Shown one piece after another: positions 18,121 to 26,445 of a stretch of 64,000 bases of DNA. Origin of the DNA: Mesorhizobium japonicum MAFF 303099 (GTDB lineage Bacteria; Pseudomonadota; Alphaproteobacteria; Rhizobiales; Rhizobiaceae); assembly GCF_000009625.1 (NCBI RefSeq), contig NC_002678.2, positions 5,736,001 to 5,800,000 on the forward strand. The letters are read 5' to 3'. The translations under genes and the position numbers were made by a program. Below the pieces are notes generated by a model. That model did not search any database, was not told where the DNA came from, and worked only from the letters and a program-made list of their open reading frames with translations. The number at the start of each line of letters is the position of its first letter. Positions within the stretch are counted from its first letter, which is position 1.

Positions 18121-19218
18121 ATGAAGAAGGAGCTACTCGGACTGGCTGTCACGATGACGGCCGTCCTGTTTTCCGCAGGCGTCTCGTTGGCGCAGGACAA
18201 GGTCGTCAACGTCTACAACTGGTCTGATTATATCGACAGTTCCATCCTTGATGATTTCACCAAGGAGACCGGCATCAAGGTCGTCTATGATACGTTCGAT
18301 TCAAACGAAATTCTTGAAACCAAGTTGCTTGCCGGCGGCTCCGGCTATGACGTGGTTGTCACGACCGGACCGTTCCTGGCCCGCCAGATTCAGGCCGGCG
18401 TGTTCCAGAAGCTCGACAAGTCCAAGCTGCCGAACCTCAAGAACATGTGGCCCGACGTGATGGCTCGCCTGGCCAAGTATGACCCGGGCAACGAATATGC
18501 CGTCAACTATATGTGGGGCACCACCGGCATCGGCTATAATGTCGACAAGGTGAAGGCAGCGCTCGGCGACGTGCAGATCGACAGCTGGGACGTGCTCTTC
18601 AAGCCAGAGAATGCGGCCAAACTAAAGGACTGCGGTATCAATATCGTCGATGCTCCGGAGGAGACCGTGGCCGTTGCCATGAACTATCTCGGCAAGGACG
18701 GCGACAGCAAGAAGAAAGAGGACCTCGAAGCCGGCGGTGACATCTACACGAAAATCCGGTCCTACGTCCGCACCTTCAACTCTTCTTCCTACATCAACGA
18801 TCTGGCGAATGGCGATAAATGCATCAGCATCGGCTGGTCGGGCGACGTGCTGCAGGCCAAGAACCGCGCCAAGGAAGCCAAGAACGGGGTCAACGTCGAA
18901 TACCTGATCCCCAGGGAAGGCACCTATATGTGGTTCGATAACCTGGCGATCCCCGCCGACGCCAAGCATGTCGATGAGGCACACGCCTTCATCAACTACC
19001 TGATGCGGCCGGAAGTCATTGCCAAGTCAACCAACTATGTCCAGACGGCCAACGGCAATCTCGCCTCGCAGAAATTCATCGACGAAGCGGTGTTGAAGAA
19101 CCCGTCGGTTTATCCGCCGCAGGAAACGCTGAAGAAGCTCTTCACGATTTCTCCGTACGGATCCAAGGAGCAGCGCGTCCTCACCCGCCTCTGGACGCAG
19201 ATCAAGACGGGCAGCTAA
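18121..19218 (+). CDS. Spermidine/putrescine-type ABC substrate-binding protein (PotF/PotD-like)
   Basis: A 365-residue periplasmic binding protein with a Sec signal (MKKELLGLAVTMTAVLFSAG, cleavage near LAQ-DK). The mature start KVVNVYNWSDYID is the hallmark of the PotF/PotD family, followed by YDTFDSNEILETKLLAGGSGYDVV and GTTGIGYN. It is 140 bases downstream of the kinase/PLP fusion, with CAGGAGAATCTTC before the ATG. No permease or ATPase genes accompany it; a good terminator follows at 19231. It probably supplies a polyamine-like or amino-alcohol substrate to a transporter encoded elsewhere (inference). Confidence 0.9.
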   Translation: MKKELLGLAVTMTAVLFSAGVSLAQDKVVNVYNWSDYIDSSILDDFTKETGIKVVYDTFDSNEILETKLLAGGSGYDVVVTTGPFLARQIQAGVFQKLDKSKLPNLKNMWPDVMARLAKYDPGNEYAVNYMWGTTGIGYNVDKVKAALGDVQIDSWDVLFKPENAAKLKDCGINIVDAPEETVAVAMNYLGKDGDSKKKEDLEAGGDIYTKIRSYVRTFNSSSYINDLANGDKCISIGWSGDVLQAKNRAKEAKNGVNVEYLIPREGTYMWFDNLAIPADAKHVDEAHAFINYLMRPEVIAKSTNYVQTANGNLASQKFIDEAVLKNPSVYPPQETLKKLFTISPYGSKEQRVLTRLWTQIKTGS

Positions 19219-19230
19219 ACGGGCTATGGA

Positions 19231-19253
19231 TGGGGCGGTCGCCGCCCCATTTT
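19231..19253 (+). terminator. Rho-independent terminator after the PotF-like gene
   Basis: TGGGGCGG (19231-19238) pairs perfectly with CCGCCCCA (19242-19249) across a TCG loop, followed at once by TTTT. It starts 13 bases after the PotF-like stop codon and ends that transcript, setting the esterase gene apart as a separate unit. Confidence 0.85.
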
Positions 19254-19435
19254 CCAGCGGCGCCCCCGAGGTGCGGGTCTGTCGCCACACTGATAGGCAT
19301 GCGCAGAAGAATGGCGGGGACATGCCGGAATCTCTTGGCGGGTAACGCGCAGATTGACACCCGCGGGCGGATCCGAATGCGGAGCCATCCATATCAAATC
19401 GCCGACTTTGCTTCGAATTAAAATTGGGAGGAACA

Positions 19436-20407
19436 ATGCCGTTCCCGGATCTGATCCAGCCCGAACTGGGCGCTTATGTCAGCAGTGTCGGCATGCCGGA
19501 CGACTTTGCCCAATTCTGGACGTCGACCATCGCCGAGGCTCGCCAGGCCGGCGGTGAGGTCAGTATCGTGCAGGCGCAGACGACACTGAAGGCGGTCCAG
19601 TCCTTCGATGTCACGTTTCCAGGATACGGCGGTCATCCAATCAAAGGATGGCTGATCTTGCCGACGCACCACAAGGGGCGGCTTCCCCTCGTCGTGCAGT
19701 ATATCGGCTATGGCGGCGGCCGCGGCTTGGCGCATGAGCAACTGCATTGGGCGGCGTCAGGCTTTGCCTATTTCCGAATGGATACACGCGGGCAGGGAAG
19801 CGACTGGAGCGTCGGTGAGACCGCCGATCCCGTCGGCTCGACCTCGTCCATTCCCGGCTTTATGACGCGTGGCGTGCTGGACAAGAATGACTACTATTAC
19901 CGGCGCCTGTTCACCGATGCCGTGAGGGCGATAGATGCTCTGCTCGGACTGGACTTCGTCGATCCCGAACGCATCGCGGTTTGCGGTGACAGTCAGGGAG
20001 GCGGTATTTCGCTCGCCGTTGGCGGCATCGACCCGCGCGTCAAGGCCGTAATGCCCGACGTTCCATTTCTGTGCGACTTTCCGCGCGCTGTGCAGACTGC
20101 CGTGCGCGATCCCTATTTGGAAATCGTTCGCTTTCTGGCCCAGCATCGCGAAAAGAAGGCGGCAGTCTTTGAAACGCTCAACTATTTCGACTGCGTCAAC
20201 TTCGCCCGGCGGTCCAAGGCGCCGGCGCTGTTTTCGGTGGCCCTGATGGACGAAGTCTGCCCGCCCTCTACCGTGTATGGCGCATTCAATGCCTATGCAG
20301 GCGAAAAGACCATCACAGAGTACGAATTCAACAATCATGAAGGCGGGCAAGGCTATCAAGAGCGCCAACAGATGACGTGGCTCAGCAGGCTGTTCGGTGT
20401 CGGCTGA
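19436..20407 (+). CDS. Acetyl xylan esterase / cephalosporin-C deacetylase family (CE7)
   Basis: A 323-residue alpha/beta-hydrolase of carbohydrate-esterase family 7, close to the normal size of about 320. Seen: YGGHPIKGWLILP near residue 65, RGQGSDW, the nucleophile elbow GDSQGGGIS, the Asp loop DEVCPPSTVY and the catalytic His in NNHEGGQGY. No signal peptide, so cytoplasmic, as in other CE7 enzymes that deacetylate imported oligosaccharides or small esters. ATG 19436 with GGGAGGAAC upstream is preferred over a TTG four codons earlier. Confidence 0.9.
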   Translation: MPFPDLIQPELGAYVSSVGMPDDFAQFWTSTIAEARQAGGEVSIVQAQTTLKAVQSFDVTFPGYGGHPIKGWLILPTHHKGRLPLVVQYIGYGGGRGLAHEQLHWAASGFAYFRMDTRGQGSDWSVGETADPVGSTSSIPGFMTRGVLDKNDYYYRRLFTDAVRAIDALLGLDFVDPERIAVCGDSQGGGISLAVGGIDPRVKAVMPDVPFLCDFPRAVQTAVRDPYLEIVRFLAQHREKKAAVFETLNYFDCVNFARRSKAPALFSVALMDEVCPPSTVYGAFNAYAGEKTITEYEFNNHEGGQGYQERQQMTWLSRLFGVG

Positions 20408-20514
20408 TGTTGGCTGCCCAGCACGTTTCGCGGCATCGCAGGCTCGCGCCGGCCATTTGTATTGAGCGGCGTTGACGTCAGGTGGGTCGTGCCGCTTAAG
20501 GAGGCTATGCGGAC

Positions 20515-20537
20515 GAGGCGGCGTAGAACGCCGCCTC
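20515..20537. terminator. Hairpin between convergent esterase and DUF982 genes
   Basis: GAGGCGGCG (20515-20523) and CGCCGCCTC (20529-20537) form a perfect nine-base stem with a TAGAA loop. It sits between the esterase stop (20407) and the DUF982 stop (20547), where it can end either transcript. There is no T-run, so a bidirectional terminator is only likely. Confidence 0.5.
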
Positions 20538-20546
20538 TGCCCCTGA

Positions 20547-20831
20547 TCAGACATGCCTTGGTGAAGCTCTGCCGCTCCCGAAAGGCATTGGTTCATCCTC
20601 CACAAGGATGTCCTTCTTGCGGGCAAAGGCGACGAAAATGCCTCTTGCCGTTTCACTATCGACATCACCCGCCAAGGCGGCCTTGCAAGCGCGAATTGCT
20701 GCTTTCTGTTCCGGGCTGTTGCCGCACCAATCGACGGCGAACTGGTAGGCGTCGGCGACAGTGTTCAGTTGACGGGGAAAGCCCAGTCCGACCCAGACGC
20801 GGACCGGCTTTTCGAAGGAGCTGGACAGCAT
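20547..20831 (-). CDS. DUF982 small protein, second copy of a pair
   Basis: A 94-residue protein with the DUF982 pattern: a short beta start (FEKPVRVWVG), NTVADAYQFAVDW, a central AIRACKAAL helix and TARGIFVAFARKKDILVE at the end. Function of the family is unknown; it is abundant in rhizobia. ATG 20831 is taken; a longer form would overlap the upstream copy. It lies 20 bases after the other DUF982 gene, so they form a two-gene operon and look like diverged duplicates. Confidence 0.75.
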   Translation of the reverse strand: MLSSSFEKPVRVWVGLGFPRQLNTVADAYQFAVDWCGNSPEQKAAIRACKAALAGDVDSETARGIFVAFARKKDILVEDEPMPFGSGRASPRHV

Positions 20832-20851
20832 GGCGACCTCCCTCAGGCAAC

Positions 20852-21157
20852 TTAAGCAACCACTCCGCCACCTTGGCCGCGATTGCCGCGGACCATCCAA
20901 GGCAAGGCAGTGGTCACTTCCTCATGGATATTGGCCGAATTTGCGAAGCCACAGAAGGCCTCCCTGGCGGTCGTCAGCGGATAGTCGCTGTCGAAGGTTC
21001 GCTGGCAGGCGCGCAGCGCGGTTTCATAAATGGTGCCGCGTCTGCTTTTGGGCCACTCGTAGAGAAATTCCAGGGCGTCCTCGATACAAGCGATTTCCTG
21101 GACGAGACGGTTCCCATTCTTCACGAAAACCGAGCTGTCGAATATCCGATCGTTCAT
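20852..21157 (-). CDS. DUF982 small protein, first copy of a pair
   Basis: A 101-residue DUF982 protein (FDSSVFVKNGNRLVQEIACIEDALEFLYEWP at the start, then TALRACQRTF and TAREAFCGFANSANI). The ATG at 21157 has GGAGG six bases upstream, which decides against a TTG four codons earlier. The shared pattern AxxxxxxxW...RAC...AR..F..FA links it to the neighbouring copy. No function can be given. Confidence 0.78.
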   Translation of the reverse strand: MNDRIFDSSVFVKNGNRLVQEIACIEDALEFLYEWPKSRRGTIYETALRACQRTFDSDYPLTTAREAFCGFANSANIHEEVTTALPWMVRGNRGQGGGVVA

Positions 21158-21558
21158 AGGATCCTCCAAGTCGAACGAACAACTGAATTTTTAATGGGCC
21201 GGGACCGACAGCGGCCCGCCCGGCGAGCGATATGGGTTTGTGGATTTTGATCGTCAAGGGCTCAGACGGGGTCTCCAACAGAATGGCCCGCCCGTACGAG
21301 CGAACCCGAGTCGCGAAGCCGTGTTGGGTATGTGGCTTTTTATACGTGCACGAACGCTGGCCGGGCGCCGAACTGTCCTCAGCTTCACGCTGGACAGACA
21401 CCGAGGTGAGGACCAGCCTTCCGGCACAGGTCAGCGCAACTCAGAAACTCCGCGCGCGTCGTGCCGGTTTGTATAGGAAGCGTGCTCGCAGATCGCCAGT
21501 ACTGGTGACTTGCCTGCCCGCCGCTCGATCGCGCGAGTGGAACATTAGATGATCGTAC
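21158..21558. other. Non-coding gap upstream of DUF982 pair
   Basis: About 400 bases between the DUF982 start and the truncated FAD-oxidase remnant. It should hold the DUF982 promoter. I found no convincing gene, repeat or RNA in it. Confidence 0.4.
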
Positions 21559-21809
21559 TCACTTCGCGCATCCTTCTTTAAACGTATTGTCCAGGAACCG
21601 CGGACGGTTGGCGACGACCTTACCCGGGTTCATGATCCCGTGAGGATCAAGTGCTGTCTTGATCGCCCTCATGACTTTCATCTTCCCGGGATCGCCATAG
21701 CGGTCTAACAGGTCCAGCTTAGAGCGCCCGATACCGTATTCCGCGCTGAACGTTCCCCCCAATGCGCGAAGCACCTCCGCGATGAGCCGCACCCTGTCGC
21801 GGCTCAGGG
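21559..21809 (-). pseudogene. C-terminal remnant of an FAD-linked oxidase (glycolate oxidase GlcD/D-lactate dehydrogenase type)
   Basis: The reverse-strand frame encodes about 80 residues that match only the end of FAD-linked oxidases: VLRALGGTFSAEYGIGRSK, then MRAIKTALDPHGIMNPGKVV, ending just after. The upstream FAD-binding domain is missing; before residue SLSRDRV the same frame no longer looks like the family. The break is where the XRE regulator gene ends, and that gene's stop (21804) overlaps the remnant. A deletion or insertion fused the two pieces. No functional enzyme is expected. Confidence 0.75.
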
Positions 21810-22625
21810 AGGCGCTCGGCGATCCGGTCTTGGTGCCTGCACAGGCGCGGCGGCAACCGGCTGGGCCTCGGTCAGGAAAGACAGCACGGCCGGGGGTAGT
21901 GTTGCGGAATTGGGCGCATAGATGCCGCAACGCGATATAAGACTCCTCTTGTTGACGCGTTTCCCCAGATAGTGCCAGACGGTGCGGGTGGCGTAGGGCA
22001 GATTGTTGGCTCGCCACGATATGCCCATAGTAATGCCCCGCAGGTAACGCCGCTGGTACGTTTCGAACGGCATGAGGATCGTCTGTCCAAAGGTAGGGGC
22101 CTCGCCGCGCGTCAGTTCCGTCAGGAAGATGCGCTCGTGGCGATACGCCGCGAGCCCGACGTACCGTGAACGCTGCACGATGCCGTTTTCGGTATCTTCG
22201 ATGCGCTCAAGCGTGGAAACCAGAACTTGTCCGCCATTTTCGCGCAAGTGAGCGCAGGCGCAGACGATCCGGTCAGGCCAAGACAGCGATGTGTGCCACG
22301 CCTGGTAGAATCCGAGATAGGGTTCGAGTGCATGCAGGTCGCCCGGAAAGGCATCCGCTAGCGGGCCTGTAAGGTCGGCGTGTCGGCGCCGCTCGCCCAA
22401 TTTGCTGCGGAACACGCCCGGAGGAAGGTCGAAATCGACTGGTTCGAGGCCGAAGGCTGCCGCGATCGTCAGGAGATTATGGGCGGAAGGAAGGGTTCCT
22501 CCATTGAGATAGCGGTTGAACTGCTGCCGGTTGATACCGATGGTGCGGCATAGATCGGATACCGATCTGTGGGTGCTGCAGGCAAGCCTCAGGTTGTTGC
22601 TGAAATTGGCCCATGGCTTGCTCAT
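21804..22625 (-). CDS. XRE-type helix-turn-helix regulator
   Basis: A 273-residue protein with an N-terminal helix-turn-helix (DLCRTIGINRQQFNRYLNG near residues 23-42, then HNLLTIAAAFGL). A long C-terminal region of unknown type follows, possibly a sensor (FYQAWHTSLSWPDRIVCACAHLRENGG). The proline/alanine-rich last 20 residues run into the FAD-oxidase remnant, so the true C-terminus may have been replaced there. It is divergent from the peptide-type binding-protein gene at 22729 and may control it (inference). Confidence 0.75.
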   Translation of the reverse strand: MSKPWANFSNNLRLACSTHRSVSDLCRTIGINRQQFNRYLNGGTLPSAHNLLTIAAAFGLEPVDFDLPPGVFRSKLGERRRHADLTGPLADAFPGDLHALEPYLGFYQAWHTSLSWPDRIVCACAHLRENGGQVLVSTLERIEDTENGIVQRSRYVGLAAYRHERIFLTELTRGEAPTFGQTILMPFETYQRRYLRGITMGISWRANNLPYATRTVWHYLGKRVNKRSLISRCGIYAPNSATLPPAVLSFLTEAQPVAAAPVQAPRPDRRAPP

Positions 22626-22728
22626 GGAGCCAGTATAAACTCGCTTAAAAACGCTTCAAGCGACGAAATTGCGCTGACCCGGGCTCGGCCTAGTATCGGC
22701 CACAAGGCTTCACTCCAAGGGGAACCCA

Positions 22729-24291
22729 ATGAGCGCTTCCAGCATGTTATCGAGTCTCTCACGCCGTGATCTTCTTCAAGCGGGTGTGGCTCTAGGCCTT
22801 GTCGCAGCCGCAGGCCCGCTGGCGTCACCGGCCGCGGCGCAAACGCCAGTGCGCGGCGGACAGTTGCGGCTGGGGCTCGATGGCGGCGCTTCCGCCGACA
22901 CGCTCGACCCGGCCCTGGCGTCCGCCAGCGTCAATTTTGTGATCGCGCATTGCTGGGGCGATACGCTGGTTGAATCCGATCCCAAAACGGGCGCGGCGGT
23001 TCCCTCGCTGGCCGAATCCTGGTCTCCATCGGCCGACGCCAAGGAATGGACCTTCAAGATACGCAAAGACATTCGTTTCCACGATGGCAAGGCATTAACT
23101 GTTAGCGATGCAGTCGAGACCTTGCGCCGCCACGCGGGAAAGAAATCGCAATCGGGCGCACTCGGCCTGCTGTCCGGGATAGACCGCATCGAGGAACGCT
23201 CGGGCGACATGGTGGTGACGCTGAAGGAAGCCAATGCTGACCTGCCGCTGATATTTACGGATTATCATCTTCAGATACAGCCGGGCGGCGGCGTGGAAAA
23301 ACCTGCGGCAGCGATCGGCACCGGTCCCTACAAGCTGGCTGCATTCGAGCCGGGCATTCGCGCCGCTTTCGAAAAAAACGAGGACGACTGGCGCCAGGAC
23401 CGGGGCTACGTCGACAGCGTACTTATTACCGTGATGAACGACCTGACCGCGCGGACCAGCGCCTTGCGGTCCGGTCAGGTCGATTTCATCAGCACCGTCG
23501 AACCCAAGGTCGTGCCGCTGCTGAAGCGGGTTCCGGGCGTCGAGATCCTGCGCACCTCCGGCAAGGGGTTCTATTCCTTCCTGATGCATTGCGACACCGC
23601 GCCCTTCGACAACAATGATCTGCGTCTGGCGCTCAAATATGCGATAGACCGCGAGGCTATCCTCAAGGGGGTTCTGGGCGGGTTCGGCACCATTGGCAAT
23701 GATTACCCGATCAACGCCAACTATGCGCTCGCGCCTGCCGACATAGAGCAGCGCAATTACGATCCCGACAAGGCTGCATTCCACTTCAAGAAGTCCGGCC
23801 TTCAAGATCCAATCCTGCTGCGCACCTCGGAAGCGGCGTTCCCCGGCGCAGTCGATGCGGCCCAGCTTTTCCAATTGAGCGCGGAAAAGGCCGGTATCAA
23901 GATCAATGTGCAGCGCGAGCCGAGTGACGGCTACTGGTCGGAAGTCTGGAACGTCAAGCCGTTCTGCACCTCCTTTTGGGGTGGTCGTCCGACGCAGGAT
24001 GCGCGCTATTCCACGTCCTACGTTTCCAACGCGGAGTGGAACGACACCCGCTTCAAGCGGCCCGACTTCGACAAGATGGTGGTTCAGGCGCGCGGTGAAC
24101 TGGATGAGACCAAGCGGCGCGTACTCTACCGTGACATGGCGCTGATGGTGCGAGATGAGGGCGGCCTGATACTGCCGGTGTTCAACGACTTCATCAACGC
24201 CTGCACGAGCCATCTCAAGGGTTTTGTTCCCGATATTGGCAATGACTTTTCCAATGGCCGCATCGCCAGCCGGGTCTGGCTGGAGGCTTGA
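22729..24291 (+). CDS. Family-5 peptide-type ABC substrate-binding protein, Tat-exported
   Basis: A 520-residue DppA/OppA-type periplasmic binding protein. The leader has the twin-arginine motif SRRDLLQAG and a hydrophobic run ending AAA-QT, so Tat export is likely. Family features: TLDPALASASVNFVIAHCWGDTLVE, AESWSPSADAKEWTFKIRKDIRFHDGK, and VQPK-like repeats at the ligand cleft. AAGGGGAACCCA precedes the ATG. It is followed after 63 bases by a CocE-like hydrolase on the same strand. No linked permease or ATPase; a peptide-type transporter without a visible binding protein occurs at 60.6-64 kb. Confidence 0.9.
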   Translation: MSASSMLSSLSRRDLLQAGVALGLVAAAGPLASPAAAQTPVRGGQLRLGLDGGASADTLDPALASASVNFVIAHCWGDTLVESDPKTGAAVPSLAESWSPSADAKEWTFKIRKDIRFHDGKALTVSDAVETLRRHAGKKSQSGALGLLSGIDRIEERSGDMVVTLKEANADLPLIFTDYHLQIQPGGGVEKPAAAIGTGPYKLAAFEPGIRAAFEKNEDDWRQDRGYVDSVLITVMNDLTARTSALRSGQVDFISTVEPKVVPLLKRVPGVEILRTSGKGFYSFLMHCDTAPFDNNDLRLALKYAIDREAILKGVLGGFGTIGNDYPINANYALAPADIEQRNYDPDKAAFHFKKSGLQDPILLRTSEAAFPGAVDAAQLFQLSAEKAGIKINVQREPSDGYWSEVWNVKPFCTSFWGGRPTQDARYSTSYVSNAEWNDTRFKRPDFDKMVVQARGELDETKRRVLYRDMALMVRDEGGLILPVFNDFINACTSHLKGFVPDIGNDFSNGRIASRVWLEA

Positions 24292-24354
24292 ACCGGGAAA
24301 TGATCGTGCCTTTCCGGCGGCGGGATAGTGTGCTTGCCACCGCGTGGAGGTTTT

Positions 24355-26358
24355 GTGGTTGATCGCATGACGAACAGGAATGTCCGTGTCATTGAAAATG
24401 AGTGGATCGTCCTGAAAGACGGCACCCGGCTCGCCGCGCGCATCTGGATGCCCGAAACGGGTCCTGGCGGGGTGCCGGCTGTGCTCGAATTCCTGCCTTA
24501 TCGCAAACGCAACGGCACCGCCGCGCGTGACGAGTCCACCTATCCGGTCTTCGCCGCGGCCGGCATCGCGGGCGTGCGTGTCGACATTCGCGGTTGCGGA
24601 GAATCCGACGGCGTGATCGATGGCGAATATACCGCGCGCGAGCTAGCCGACGCCGTCGAGGTTATCGAATGGATCGCTGCGCAGGACTGGTCGAACGGCA
24701 ATGTCGGCATGATGGGAATTTCCTGGGGCGGGTTCAACGCGCTTCAGGTCGCGGCTCTCAAACCACCTGCTCTCAAGGCCGTGATTTCACTGTCGTCCAC
24801 CGTCGACCGCTACAATGACGACATCCACTACAAGAATGGCGCGCACCTGTCGGCGCAACTGTCATGGGCGGCGACGATGACTGCGTTGCAGTCGCGGTCC
24901 CCCGATCCCGATCTCGTCGGAGAACGCTGGCGCGACATGTGGCTCGAGCGCCTGGAAGGCGAGCCGTTCTTCATGGAGGAGTGGCTGTCCCACCAACGCC
25001 GCGACGACTTCTGGCGTCACGGTTCGATCTGCGAGGACTTTGACGGTTTTTCCGTTCCCGCACTGGTGATTGCCGGATGGGCCGACGGCTACCGTAACAC
25101 GCCCTTGAAGGCGGTCGCCGGGATGCCGGAAATGGCCTGGGGCCTGATCGGTCCATGGGTTCACAAATATCCGCATTTTGCTGATCCGAAGCCCCGCGTC
25201 GATTTTCATGCCGAGGCAATTTCATGGTGGCGGCATTGGCTGTGCGCAGAAGACAACAAGGTGGAGCATGCGCCGAGGCTGCGTGCCTATATCCTGGACG
25301 GGCCGCGACCCGGCCGCCGGCGCGAGACCGACCCGGGCTATTGGGTTGCCATGGACAGATGGGACGTCCCCGACACACTCGCCTTTACCTTGGACGCTTC
25401 GGGCAGGCTCGCCCGGAGCACTTCATCGCATGCTGAAGGGAAAGCTCTCCTGCACTCTCCTCAGGATACGGGCACCGCTGCGGGAGAGTTCTTCCCGCGC
25501 AGGCCGGATTCCGAAACGGCCGGCGACCAGCGTGTCGACGATGCTGGCTCGCTCACCTTCGACAGCGCCGTCCTTGCCGAGGAATGCGTCGTGTTTGGCC
25601 AGCCGCTCGCAAAACTGTCGCTTTCCAGTGATGCCAACTTCGCCAACCTCGCCGTCAGGCTCGTCGACGTCCATCCCGACGGTGCGGCGACGCGCGTCAG
25701 CTACGGTGTGCTCAACCTGGCGCATCGAAACGGCAATGCCGAACCACAGCCTCTGAAGCCGGGCGAGACGGTCGAAATCGAGTTGGTGCTCGATGCGTGC
25801 GGCTACCGTTTTGCGCCCGGCCACCGTCTGCGTCTGTCCTTGTCGAGCGCCTATTGGCCGACGATCCTGCCCCAGCCCTGCGACGCGACGTTGACGATCG
25901 ATCTTGCCACGCTCCGATTGGAACTGCCGCTGCTTGGCGAGCATCGCAGGGTCGAAATCCCGCAGCCATCCAATCCCGATCCTCTGCCCCGTTACGAAGT
26001 CCTGACAGACGGATCGTCGGACCGCTCTGTTGAACGCGATCTGCAAAATGGCGTGACGCGCTATCGGGTGCATGAGGACACAGGTCTTAGCCGCCATCCG
26101 GGCAACGGCTTGTGCACGCGCGACATCCGGCAGGAGGTATGGTCGATAGCGCCCGATAACCCGCTATCGCTGACGGCAGAGATCCGCTGGACGTGCTGTG
26201 CCGAGCGGGAAGGCTGGCGAACGCAGAGCCATTGCACCATGCATCTCTCCTGCACGGCGACCGAATGGGTGGTTACGGAGCGGGTTGAAGCACTGGAGGC
26301 CGGCCGCAAGGTGTTTGAGCGCGAGCGCAATTCCCGCATACCGCGTGACCTCATGTAA
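24355..26358 (+). CDS. CocE/NonD family hydrolase (X-Pro dipeptidyl-peptidase S15 type)
   Basis: A 667-residue alpha/beta-hydrolase with the cocaine-esterase/acylase layout. Seen: an N-terminal hydrolase domain with GTRLAARIWMP, RVDIRGCGESDG, nucleophile elbow GISWGGFNALQ, the Asp loop GWADGYRNTP and a His in GPWVHKYPH; then a C-terminal beta-sandwich (X-Pro peptidase C-terminal type). GTG 24355 is chosen because GGAGG lies four bases before it; the ATG at 24367 has poorer spacing. No signal peptide. It may cleave an amide or ester bond in the substrate brought by the upstream binding protein (inference). Confidence 0.87.
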   Translation: MVDRMTNRNVRVIENEWIVLKDGTRLAARIWMPETGPGGVPAVLEFLPYRKRNGTAARDESTYPVFAAAGIAGVRVDIRGCGESDGVIDGEYTARELADAVEVIEWIAAQDWSNGNVGMMGISWGGFNALQVAALKPPALKAVISLSSTVDRYNDDIHYKNGAHLSAQLSWAATMTALQSRSPDPDLVGERWRDMWLERLEGEPFFMEEWLSHQRRDDFWRHGSICEDFDGFSVPALVIAGWADGYRNTPLKAVAGMPEMAWGLIGPWVHKYPHFADPKPRVDFHAEAISWWRHWLCAEDNKVEHAPRLRAYILDGPRPGRRRETDPGYWVAMDRWDVPDTLAFTLDASGRLARSTSSHAEGKALLHSPQDTGTAAGEFFPRRPDSETAGDQRVDDAGSLTFDSAVLAEECVVFGQPLAKLSLSSDANFANLAVRLVDVHPDGAATRVSYGVLNLAHRNGNAEPQPLKPGETVEIELVLDACGYRFAPGHRLRLSLSSAYWPTILPQPCDATLTIDLATLRLELPLLGEHRRVEIPQPSNPDPLPRYEVLTDGSSDRSVERDLQNGVTRYRVHEDTGLSRHPGNGLCTRDIRQEVWSIAPDNPLSLTAEIRWTCCAEREGWRTQSHCTMHLSCTATEWVVTERVEALEAGRKVFERERNSRIPRDLM

Positions 26359-26361
26359 TAG

Positions 26362-26445
26362 ATCGCCTATCGCTGCGGCTGCGGCAATGCCGGGCATTTC
26401 AGCCGGGTGTTTCGCCGGCACACCGGCATCACCCCAACCGAGTAA
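26362..26445 (+). pseudogene. Remnant of an AraC-family regulator (last 27 residues)
   Basis: Directly after the hydrolase stop, 27 codons read IAYRCGCGNAGHFSRVFRRH then TGITPTE and a stop. This is the second helix-turn-helix end of an AraC/XylS regulator (usual form A..CGF.S.SHFSR.FRR..G.TP). The preceding in-frame codon is TAG, and no other part of an AraC gene is present. It marks a deletion junction or insertion end and cannot make a functional protein. Confidence 0.75.
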
